This document shows, piece after piece, positions 1 to 6,716 of a stretch of DNA of 7,505 bases; position 1 is the first letter of the stretch, and each line of letters opens with the position of its first letter. Made by a program: the position numbers and the translations under genes. The DNA comes from an uncultured Chlamydiae bacterium (GTDB lineage: Bacteria > Chlamydiota > Chlamydiia > Chlamydiales > CALBHK01): NCBI GenBank assembly GCA_937894565.1, contig CALBHK010000437.1:1-7505 (forward strand), given 5' to 3'. Below the pieces are notes generated by a model, which saw only the letters and a list, made by a program, of their open reading frames with translations, made no database searches and was not told where the DNA came from.

Positions 1-1
1 G

Positions 2-1120
2 ATAGGTAAAGCCACCGATGATGATTTTGATCTCAAAGATAAAAGAATTGTGCAATTGAAATTTGATGGCGAAATGGTGAATTTCCATGAGGAACAACAG
101 ATAGTCCAATTTAAAAGCGGCTATCAAACAACAGTTGCTGAAGTGGTGCAATGTTTTAAGAATAAAGGAACAGGGGCAGGAGATTTTATCTTTGTTAAAG
201 AGAGAGGTGTTATAGATTATAACTCCTATAAGGGGGCTTACCGTAATCAGGAAGGCGGATATGAGCCCATTTATAAACAAGAAAATGTTTTGGATGCAAT
301 TCCTATTGCTGAGACTAAGACAATGGAAGAGATGCAAAAAATGTTTCCTGAGCATCAAAATCAGTTAAATAATGATTCTCAGTGGTTTGTGATACATGCC
401 ACTAAAGAAAATATGGATCAGCCCATGGATGTCATGAAAACTCATGGCATGCTGACAATGGTAAGTGGAGATGGTAATGGAAATTTTCATTTTCGTCATA
501 TAGGCGCTTATCCGGAAATTTATCCCACAAGCAAGTTAGGACAGATCTTTTTTACCTCAAAAACATGCCCTGAAGCGATTTCTACTGTAGATGAAAACTT
601 TGTTTATGAGCACCGTGCCCATGCTTTATTGGTAAAACCGATGGATAAAGAGGCGTTTGATCGTTTAAAAACAGCCCTTAAAAAGATGCTAGAATGGAAT
701 TTTAATGGCAATTTATCCTTTCAGTTTTTGGTAAATGGGTGCGGACGTTTTGTAGAAGATATGCACTATTTAGTATTTGGGGAAAGATTTAGAGCTTTGC
801 GCACTTCTCTTACAGAGGCGCGTCCAGGAGGTGTTTTAGAAAAAGTAATTAAGGTTATAGCTATTGCTAAAAGAGTTTTTAATTGTTTGGGATTGTTAGT
901 GTTCTACTTTTGTACTACCTTCATGTTAGGTTTTAAAGGAAGGCATGCAATTTATATCCCCCAAGCTTTTAACGCAGAACCCAATAATGCTGAGGAATTA
1001 GGAAATGTCATGGATCAGATAGGTCAGATTTGGGTTTCTCTTTGGAAATTAACAGATCGTCATTTAACGATGTACCATCCGGGTAAATTATTTAGCGAAG
1101 AAGGGGTTTATCTGTTTTAA
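2..1120 (+). CDS. Uncharacterised protein with C-terminal hydrophobic segment, 5' end missing (paralogue of the next gene)
   Basis: I do not recognise this family. The frame is open without a stop from base 2, so the gene almost certainly begins before the window. The first in-window start, GTG at 50, has no convincing ribosome binding site. The 16 codons before it read as normal protein and include a DKRIVQL segment that aligns with DVRLIEM in the downstream paralogue. Numbering from GTG 50 as residue 1, the visible part is mostly soluble, with one hydrophobic stretch at about residues 278-294 and a 60-residue tail. Shared signatures with the next gene are TTVAEVVQ (27-34), NLSFQ (221-225) with Cys231, and NCLGL (278-282). 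No catalytic motif is evident. A membrane-associated protein specific to this bacterial group is likely. A secreted or inclusion-membrane role is possible but unsupported. The stop is TAA, 66 bases before the next ATG, with no terminator hairpin between them. Confidence 0.85.
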   Translation: MGKATDDDFDLKDKRIVQLKFDGEMVNFHEEQQIVQFKSGYQTTVAEVVQCFKNKGTGAGDFIFVKERGVIDYNSYKGAYRNQEGGYEPIYKQENVLDAIPIAETKTMEEMQKMFPEHQNQLNNDSQWFVIHATKENMDQPMDVMKTHGMLTMVSGDGNGNFHFRHIGAYPEIYPTSKLGQIFFTSKTCPEAISTVDENFVYEHRAHALLVKPMDKEAFDRLKTALKKMLEWNFNGNLSFQFLVNGCGRFVEDMHYLVFGERFRALRTSLTEARPGGVLEKVIKVIAIAKRVFNCLGLLVFYFCTTFMLGFKGRHAIYIPQAFNAEPNNAEELGNVMDQIGQIWVSLWKLTDRHLTMYHPGKLFSEEGVYLF

Positions 1121-1177
1121 TAACTTGCGTTTAATCCCGGGTGTCTGAATAGTGACAAAAAAAATAAGATAATTCAT

Positions 1178-1181
1178 TAGG
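1178..1181 (+). promoter_or_regulatory. Ribosome binding site deciding the start at 1187
   Basis: TAGG lies 5 bases before the ATG at 1187 and only 2 bases before the alternative GTG at 1184. The spacing favours the ATG. It is a short, weak Shine-Dalgarno match. Confidence 0.4.
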
Positions 1182-1186
1182 TAGTG

Positions 1187-2878
1187 ATGGATGCGATTCA
1201 GACTAAAATGATGGCTTTTAGAGAGCTGATCGGGCCTCTTGATGCTTTTTGGAATACGCATCATATTAAATGGCTTTTTCAGTCCAAAACTACCAGAGAG
1301 TCAGTTCTTACCGATCTGTTTTTAAACCGTGTGCATTGTGCACTACTTAATCGCGAAGAAGGGGAATGGAGGGCTTGCACAGAGAGATATCTGGAAATCT
1401 TGCGCGAAGAGCATGTAGATTTTGGGCAAATAGAGCGTGTGCAAAGAATTTGCTGGGGTTATCTATATAGAGCAGAGCTTTCTGAACCTGCAGAATTTAG
1501 GGAAGAAATCGCTCTGGCGTTTGAGGAGTGGAAAAATACGCCTGTTGTTAAAAGGACTCTGCGAAGTGATGTTTTTGAAAACTCTTTTGAAATAGAAATA
1601 AAAAAGTTATCTAAATATCCTCAGTTAATGGAGAAAATTGTAGAGTCTGCCGCCTTACAGGATGTATTTTTCCATTGGGTGTGCCGTTGCAATGGAGATG
1701 TGGACCTATTTGCTCTCTACCCTTCTATTCAAACAGAATTAATTAGTTTGAATTTAGGAGGGGATGTCTCTGATATCGATGTGAGATTGATTGAAATGCA
1801 AAGTGGAGAGCCGGCTTTGCTTTTTGATACAGAAGAAGGCTCTAAATGGTTTAATTTATTAGATCGCCAAGAGGAAGTAACATATCGTTCTTATGGCTTT
1901 AAATCTACGGTTGGCGAGGCTCTGCAAGCTTATTCAAAAAAGCTGACAATCGAGATCGGCAATTACGATATCAGCCGCATGGGAATGACCAACTGGAATG
2001 CGCATTTTGGTTTTTTTGATGGAGAAAACTATCACTTTCCTTCTTTGGAAGAGCAAGATTATTGGAAGGGTTTGCCTGAACAAAGACGTCTTTCGGTAGA
2101 ACAGGCTAAAGAGTTTTTTGGGGAGGAGATAGAAGAGGGCAAGTGGGGGGTCTCTCTTTATTCGCTAAGATTAGAAGAAAATTTAAACGTAGACGGCGCG
2201 CATAGTCTTGTAGAGATAGCGGCCTGGGATGCAGAGGAAAAAGATTATGCGGTCTACCGTTTTGGCAAGCTTGCGCACCAATACCCGGTAGGAGCCTGGC
2301 AGTTAGCAAAATTTCTCTTTTCTTTTCACACCGCTGCAATTGCTTGCAGTGATGATGCGATGCGCAATATGAAACGTCAGGCAACGTGGACAAGTGTGGT
2401 TATGGACGATCAAGCAGGACGCAATGTGATGGAGCGCATTAAACACTATATCGATAGAGGGATAAAGAGGAATTTAGCGTTTCAAATTATTGCCTCCTCT
2501 TGCATTAAGTGGGCACGTAGGATTTTTGATTTTGCAACAGAGCAAGCCGGTATAGAGCGCAAACTACCCTCATTGCGTATCCACTGTACAAAAATTGAAA
2601 ACAATTTAGGCCTTAATATTTTATTTTTTCCAGCGTTCTTTTTGCCAATATTACTAGCTAATTTATGGATTTCATTTGTAGCCCTTTGTTTTGCCCCTTG
2701 GAGAAAGTTAGTCATAGAACATCGGGAAGGAATATTGAAAACTAAAAGGTTTATTTCTCATAAAGAGTGGCATACAAAAGAGATTGAACATCCAGCTAAA
2801 CTTCACCAACTTCAAATAGAGCAAGAAGAGTGGCGCCCTAAGGGAAAAATTCAACCCATGTTTTTAACAAATCTATAA
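1187..2878 (+). CDS. Uncharacterised 563-residue protein with C-terminal hydrophobic segment, paralogue of the preceding gene
   Basis: No known family is recognised. The ATG at 1187 is preferred over an in-frame GTG at 1184, because TAGG at 1178-1181 lies 5 bases before the ATG but only 2 before the GTG. Residues 1-185 are charged, mostly helical-looking sequence with no counterpart in the visible part of the upstream gene. From about residue 198 onward it parallels that gene: DVRLIEM (198-204), KSTVGEALQ (239-247), NLAFQ (429-433) followed by Cys439, and NNLGL (472-476). A hydrophobic stretch of about 30 residues (474-503) is long enough for one transmembrane helix or a tight hairpin. It is followed by a basic, charged tail to residue 563. 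There is no signal peptide at the N-terminus. The gene probably arose with its neighbour by an old tandem duplication. Cotranscription is plausible but not shown. Confidence 0.88.
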   Translation: MDAIQTKMMAFRELIGPLDAFWNTHHIKWLFQSKTTRESVLTDLFLNRVHCALLNREEGEWRACTERYLEILREEHVDFGQIERVQRICWGYLYRAELSEPAEFREEIALAFEEWKNTPVVKRTLRSDVFENSFEIEIKKLSKYPQLMEKIVESAALQDVFFHWVCRCNGDVDLFALYPSIQTELISLNLGGDVSDIDVRLIEMQSGEPALLFDTEEGSKWFNLLDRQEEVTYRSYGFKSTVGEALQAYSKKLTIEIGNYDISRMGMTNWNAHFGFFDGENYHFPSLEEQDYWKGLPEQRRLSVEQAKEFFGEEIEEGKWGVSLYSLRLEENLNVDGAHSLVEIAAWDAEEKDYAVYRFGKLAHQYPVGAWQLAKFLFSFHTAAIACSDDAMRNMKRQATWTSVVMDDQAGRNVMERIKHYIDRGIKRNLAFQIIASSCIKWARRIFDFATEQAGIERKLPSLRIHCTKIENNLGLNILFFPAFFLPILLANLWISFVALCFAPWRKLVIEHREGILKTKRFISHKEWHTKEIEHPAKLHQLQIEQEEWRPKGKIQPMFLTNL

Positions 2879-2930
2879 ATTTTTATTGAGTTTATGCAAA
2901 AAATAAGATAGTTTTAATTTGAAAATCTTA

Positions 2931-2936
2931 AGGGGG
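2931..2936 (+). promoter_or_regulatory. Strong ribosome binding site for the CBM20-like gene
   Basis: AGGGGG lies 6 bases before the ATG at 2943, an ideal position. The in-frame TTG at 2919 lies upstream of this site, so using TTG would put the ribosome binding site inside the coding sequence. The ATG is therefore the better start. Confidence 0.7.
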
Positions 2937-2942
2937 TTGTAT

Positions 2943-3293
2943 ATGGTTGTGGCAAAAAAAACATCTTCAAAACAGGTGAGTATTTTAAATTTTGAGGATA
3001 TACAGAAGGATCAGAATAATATGCAAAAAGATCAAAATAAGCTAACGCGTGTAGTTGTTCATTTTGATGTGGGATATAACAATCAGCTCTTTATTCGTGG
3101 CAATGGAGCAAATCTTAGCTGGAATAAGGGAATCATGCTCCATAATACGCGCCATAATGAGTGGGTATGGGAGACGGATGCTACTTTTAAGTCTTGCGAA
3201 TTTAAGATTCTGATTAATGACATTCAATATGAACAGGGGAATAATCATATCTTGAATAGTGCCAAGACTATAGAATATACTCCTCATTTTTAG
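2943..3293 (+). CDS. Small CBM20-like (starch/glycogen-binding fold) protein, 116 residues
   Basis: This probably binds alpha-glucan such as glycogen, or is a derived beta-sandwich using that fold. The start is ATG 2943, set by the AGGGGG site. Residues 1-35 are a polar linker with a repeated QKDQN (21-25 and 28-32). No signal peptide or membrane segment is visible. Residues 36-116 follow the order seen in CBM20 and related glycogen-binding modules: an initial strand VVVHFDV (37-43), LFIRGNG (49-55), a Trp at 60, a WVW pair (Trp74, Trp76), FKIL (87-90), then YEQGNN (96-101), which matches the family's WE-x-G-x-N-R region with Tyr in place of Trp. No catalytic domain is attached, which is unusual because these modules normally sit on amylases, glucanotransferases or phosphatases. 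The stop lies 9 bases from the converging Bat gene. Fold assignment is moderately sure; ligand binding is inferred. Confidence 0.75.
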   Translation: MVVAKKTSSKQVSILNFEDIQKDQNNMQKDQNKLTRVVVHFDVGYNNQLFIRGNGANLSWNKGIMLHNTRHNEWVWETDATFKSCEFKILINDIQYEQGNNHILNSAKTIEYTPHF

Positions 3294-3302
3294 AAAAGAG
3301 CG

Positions 3303-5534
3303 CTACCAGGGCCTTTCTATTTCGCTCCTGCCTTTAGAGGTGTCTTGAGGATTGTCCTTTGCATCTTCAGTTTGCATTTCGACAATAGACTGCATCAATT
3401 CTGCAGCAGAGCTATCTTGTCTGTTTTCCGGCTCATCATTGGAAGCGAAAGCGCTAAGCGCTTTTTGCCAATAATGCATCGCTTCGTTTTGCTTAACTGA
3501 TGCAGCGTAGAGGCTCTCTTTTTCTAAGTATTGCTGAGCTGTGAGTGCTGCTCTATAGCCTTCAAAAAAGAGAGGAAGCAATTGATTCCAGGGAGAGCGC
3601 AGGCAAGCGCCTCTTTGCTCGTATTGTTTTTCCTGGTAGCGGCGCACGGTTTTAACAAATTCAGCGGCTAAACGATTGGTCTCTTGTTGGCGTATGGAAA
3701 CAAGCGTTTTATCGCTTTTTTGAACTTGTTCTTGGCGTTCAATCTCTTGCAATTCTATGTTTTGATCGATGGCACGCTCCTCTGATTCGATCACTATTTT
3801 TAGCTCTTCTTGCGGGAGTTCTTCCGGCGAGTGTTTCTCCATTACTAAAGCATCTATATCATAGAGCCGTGTGCGTAAATAGAATTTTGCTTTTTTTATC
3901 TGTTTGCCCTCTAGAGCACTCTGCGCTTTTAATAAGATAGGGGCATTGCTAATAGAAGTTAAATTTTTTACATCGTTTAAGTCTATAAAGTTTTTGATTA
4001 ATAAACGATAAAGCGCTTCATATTCTCTTGAAGTAGAAAGGTTTTGATCAAATGCGATAGGGGGAAGGGCTTGGATTTTGCTTTCAATCTGATGAAGAAG
4101 CTCGGGATCTATTTCTTTGCACTCTTTTTTTCCTTTATATTGATCGGCTAAACATTGCCAATGCATTCCCTCTTGGAGCATCTCTTTGGCGCGGTTGAAT
4201 AGCTCATGGGCCTGATTGGCATCAATTTCTTTGTTTTCATACATTTTTTCTGTAAGAGAATAAAGTGCGTGTGCCCTATTTTGATGTGTGCGCGCAGCTA
4301 GAACAGGAGAGATGTTTTTAATTTCTAAGACCTGATTAAATTCTTGAAGGGACTCATCATAAGAGCTTTGATTAAGAAGCGATGTGCCTTGATTGTAGTG
4401 AAGAATAGCTAATTTCCAGGGATCTTGAGTTTTGGATGGCTCTCCCATTAGAAGAAGAGGGAAAAAAATAAGAAAGAGAAATTTTTTTCTATCCAGTAAC
4501 AGGGCTCCTAGTAAGCAGAACGTGCTAAACAGAAGAGGCACTTGGAAGAGATGATCGTATAAAAGAGTTTTTGATCCTCCTCTAACGCGTCGTACAATTT
4601 CATATTCTTCTGTAAGGACATTAGCACTTTGAATTGTTTGAAGCAGTTCGGCTCCAATAGCTTCTGTTGTGCGTTGATAGGCTTGTATATATTTGCCACG
4701 ACCTTTTTGAGATATTTTTTTTAAAAGATCATCCTGCAACGGGGCTGTTACATTCTTGCCTTGATAAGTGATATCCTTAAGAGGAAGATTTTCTTTGCTG
4801 CCAATGCCTATGCTATAGAGTTGGTAATTAAGGGCGTAGGGGTCTTTCAAAGCCTTAAGAATTTGATCTTCCCTATCCGGTTCATCTAAAAAAGTATCCC
4901 CCCCGTCTGTAAGCAGGATAATGCTCACTTTTTTATCGATAGCTTTTTGCTCAAATTGTTCGCAAAGGCTGTTAAATAGGGCGACAAAATCTGTGCCGCC
5001 TATATCGCCCTCATCATAATGGATATCTTTGAGAACTAATCTTGTAAATAGATAGTCTTGCGTAGAGGGGACTAGAGGTGTAAGCAAGGAGGTAAAGGAT
5101 AGCAACGAAGCGCTCTCTCCTTTAAGCCCTTGAAGGACTGTAGAGGCGATTTCTTTTGCTAACTCTAGTCGGCTCTCTCCTTGACGTGTATCTGTAAGGC
5201 TCATGGATCTAGAGGTGTCGATGACTAATAGGACCTCGTGCACTTTGCGTTCCATTAAAGAATGGATGAGCTCTTGTTCTGTTTGTTCGTTTTCTTTGGG
5301 ATAATGCGGGTTGCTAAGAGGCTGAGCAAGAGCTAAAACAGCGCCGATAAAAGCAAATAATAAAAGTAAAAGCCGGGTATGGCGCAATGCAGAGGGAGGG
5401 CGTTTAATTAATTGATGCAAAAGAAAAGGGTTCATTTGAGTTTTTTGTTTCCATTGTGTGCTGATGGTAAAAAGCAACAAAGGAGCGATAAGAAGAAGTA
5501 AAAATAAGGCGAATGGAAAGCTAAATAGGATCAT
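3303..5534 (-). CDS. batB: BatB-type VWA protein fused to BatC-type TPR protein
   Basis: A 743-residue envelope protein of the Bat (Bacteroides aerotolerance) type, a system linked to stress tolerance and envelope integrity whose biochemistry is poorly defined. Membrane segments lie at about 4-24 and 53-70, joined by a basic loop (KQK, RHTR), so the loop should be cytoplasmic and the VWA domain periplasmic. The VWA domain spans about 100-300 with a complete MIDAS: DTSRS (Asp106, Ser108, Ser110), Thr181 and Asp210. A third segment at 333-347 is followed by DRKK and a signal-peptide-like stretch (352-364), then TPR-like helices (about 373-460), a charged coiled-coil-like region (575-640) and an ERPW end. 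Typical BatB is about half this length, so this is a BatB-BatC fusion. Start: ATG 5534 overlaps the batA stop as ATGA, with GAGGAG 9 bases upstream, implying translational coupling. Confidence 0.9.
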   Translation of the reverse strand: MILFSFPFALFLLLLIAPLLLFTISTQWKQKTQMNPFLLHQLIKRPPSALRHTRLLLLLFAFIGAVLALAQPLSNPHYPKENEQTEQELIHSLMERKVHEVLLVIDTSRSMSLTDTRQGESRLELAKEIASTVLQGLKGESASLLSFTSLLTPLVPSTQDYLFTRLVLKDIHYDEGDIGGTDFVALFNSLCEQFEQKAIDKKVSIILLTDGGDTFLDEPDREDQILKALKDPYALNYQLYSIGIGSKENLPLKDITYQGKNVTAPLQDDLLKKISQKGRGKYIQAYQRTTEAIGAELLQTIQSANVLTEEYEIVRRVRGGSKTLLYDHLFQVPLLFSTFCLLGALLLDRKKFLFLIFFPLLLMGEPSKTQDPWKLAILHYNQGTSLLNQSSYDESLQEFNQVLEIKNISPVLAARTHQNRAHALYSLTEKMYENKEIDANQAHELFNRAKEMLQEGMHWQCLADQYKGKKECKEIDPELLHQIESKIQALPPIAFDQNLSTSREYEALYRLLIKNFIDLNDVKNLTSISNAPILLKAQSALEGKQIKKAKFYLRTRLYDIDALVMEKHSPEELPQEELKIVIESEERAIDQNIELQEIERQEQVQKSDKTLVSIRQQETNRLAAEFVKTVRRYQEKQYEQRGACLRSPWNQLLPLFFEGYRAALTAQQYLEKESLYAASVKQNEAMHYWQKALSAFASNDEPENRQDSSAAELMQSIVEMQTEDAKDNPQDTSKGRSEIERPW

Positions 5535-6592
5535 GAGGGGGTTCTCCTCGCTAGGCTATGCTCTAAGCCAAAAGCTATAAGCAGTAGAGAGAGGGCAAAA
5601 AAGATAAGATAAGGATAGAAAGAAAATGAGCGTAGAACGTTGCTTTTTTTTAAACTCATTTCTTCAGCCGGTTTTGTGCTGGTTTCGATCTGGGAAATCT
5701 CTTTATAAATGGATGCAAGATCTTCTATAGATTGAACAATATAAAGTTTCCCCCCTGTTGATTTTGTCGATTGTTCCATCATGTGGCGGTGGGGCGATAA
5801 ATCAGATGATGCAAGTTTTGGATTAATAGAAACAATATAGAGTTTAATGCCGGCTTTGAAGGCTTCTTCAGCTGCTGATTCAATGCGGATTGTACGGTTG
5901 GGATTGTCTTTATCATCTGGATAGGTAGTTTGCAGGCCGTCAGTTGCTAAAATAATAGCAGCTTTAGCTGCTTGAGTGTTTTTTTTATCTTTTTCAAAAT
6001 ATCTTGTGGCTTCAATAAGGCGGACAATTTTATGGATAGCATAGCCAATGCTGGTAGCATTTTGTTCGGCCCGTGTCACCACATCTGTTTTAGTAAGCTC
6101 GCGCATTAAAAAATCATGATCAGTTGTCATCGGAGCAATGACTGCAGGCGTTCTGGCAAAGGAGAGTAGTCCCAAAAGATCATAGGGCCTGTTTTTAATA
6201 AACTCGCTAACAACCTCTTTAAGCAGGTCGATCTTTCTCACACGTTCGCCATTACTATTGATGATTTTTTCACCCATGGACCCCGATTGGTCTATGGCGA
6301 TATAGACGGCGACCCCATTGATTAGATCGGGACTTGTTGAGGGGAGTTTGTCTTTGGGGGAAGAGAGCAGACGCAGGTCCAGAGAGGCAAGAAGAAAAAG
6401 TAGAATGGTTAAAAGATAGAGATACTGAGGTATCTGAGCATAATAGAGGGCTTTTCCTTGAACAGAGCTATTGAAGAGATGAAGAGAAGAAAAGGCAAGC
6501 TTGCCCTGCTCTACTTTTTTGCGTGCAAGTAGATAGAGGCCCCCTATTCCTAAAACAAAGAGGGGAAGCATCCAAAAGTCCAGTTCAATCAT
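5531..6592 (-). CDS. batA: BatA-type membrane-anchored VWA protein
   Basis: A 353-residue VWA protein with the standard BatA layout. An N-terminal region with two membrane segments (about 8-23 and 55-72) is linked by a basic loop (ARKK), as in the aerotolerance regulator N-terminal domain. The VWA domain runs from about 93 to 300, and a C-terminal membrane segment lies at about 325-345 before a short basic tail. The MIDAS metal site is complete: DQSGS (Asp101, Ser103, Ser105), Thr180 and Asp218 in ATDG. The domain should face the periplasm by the positive-inside rule and is expected to bind the BatB partner and client proteins through Mg2+. The start is ATG 6592, with GAGG 10 bases upstream inside a tandem 14-base repeat. 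It is first in a two-gene operon, its TGA overlapping the batB ATG. moxR and DUF58 genes, the usual upstream neighbours, are absent; a divergent gene lies there instead. Confidence 0.92.
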   Translation of the reverse strand: MIELDFWMLPLFVLGIGGLYLLARKKVEQGKLAFSSLHLFNSSVQGKALYYAQIPQYLYLLTILLFLLASLDLRLLSSPKDKLPSTSPDLINGVAVYIAIDQSGSMGEKIINSNGERVRKIDLLKEVVSEFIKNRPYDLLGLLSFARTPAVIAPMTTDHDFLMRELTKTDVVTRAEQNATSIGYAIHKIVRLIEATRYFEKDKKNTQAAKAAIILATDGLQTTYPDDKDNPNRTIRIESAAEEAFKAGIKLYIVSINPKLASSDLSPHRHMMEQSTKSTGGKLYIVQSIEDLASIYKEISQIETSTKPAEEMSLKKSNVLRSFSFYPYLIFFALSLLLIAFGLEHSLARRTPS

Positions 6593-6632
6593 GAGCTTTT
6601 TTCCTCAGATCTTTTTCATCAGACCTTTTTCC
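6591..6632 (-). repeat. Tandem 14-base units directly before batA
   Basis: On the minus strand three contiguous 14-base units lead into the batA ATG: GGAAAAAGGTCTGA (6632-6619), TGAAAAAGATCTGA (6618-6605) and GGAAAAAAGCTCAT (6604-6591). The first two match at 12 of 14 positions. The third shares mainly the GGAAAAA block and its last bases run into the start codon. The batA Shine-Dalgarno GAGG spans the junction of units two and three. The repeat may be chance duplication in the leader or may affect translation; no function is shown. Confidence 0.55.
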
Positions 6633-6636
6633 TTGG

Positions 6637-6663
6637 ACCCTTTACAATAAAGTTGAAAAGGGT
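6637..6663. repeat. Inverted repeat in the divergent promoter region
   Basis: ACCCTTT (6637-6643) and AAAGGGT (6657-6663) form a perfect 7-base inverted repeat with a 13-base gap. The centre-to-centre distance is 20 bases, about two helical turns, as in many dimeric repressor operators. The arms overlap the -35 and touch the -10 of the predicted rightward promoter. Operator function is inferred from position only. Confidence 0.5.
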
Positions 6664-6668
6664 ATCAT
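6641..6668 (+). promoter_or_regulatory. Predicted housekeeping promoter for the YfgM-like gene
   Basis: TTTACA (6641-6646) and TATCAT (6663-6668) each match the sigma-70 consensus at five of six positions, with a 16-base spacer. Transcription would begin near 6675, giving a leader of about 42 bases. On the opposite strand a weaker candidate for batA is TTGTTA (6693-6688) with TATGAT (6672-6667) at a short 15-base spacing, so the two promoters would overlap within this 124-base gap. Confidence 0.45.
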
Positions 6669-6716
6669 CATAGTGAGATTAATTACTTAACAAATTAAAA
6701 GCAAAAGAAGAAGATT

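Noticed and set aside
1121..1186. CCCGGG palindrome in the gap between the first two genes, considered as a terminator
   Set aside because: It has no loop, flanking bases do not pair, and no T run follows.
474..2700. Inclusion-membrane (Inc) protein candidates among the two left-hand paralogues
   Set aside because: Classical Inc proteins have a bilobed hydrophobic domain of about 40-60 residues. Here there is a single stretch of about 17 residues in one and about 30 in the other, so the label is not supported.
2106..2715. Two minus-strand open frames (2106-2393 and 2482-2715) inside the second gene
   Set aside because: They lie wholly opposite a well-supported coding region, have no ribosome binding site of note, and their proteins look like antisense composition.
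3042..3287. Minus-strand open frame opposite the CBM20-like gene
   Set aside because: The plus-strand gene has a strong ribosome binding site and recognisable domain landmarks; the antisense protein has none.
4508..4699. 63-codon minus-strand open frame within the Bat fusion gene in another frame
   Set aside because: It is fully contained in the VWA/TPR junction of a clear gene and has no independent support.
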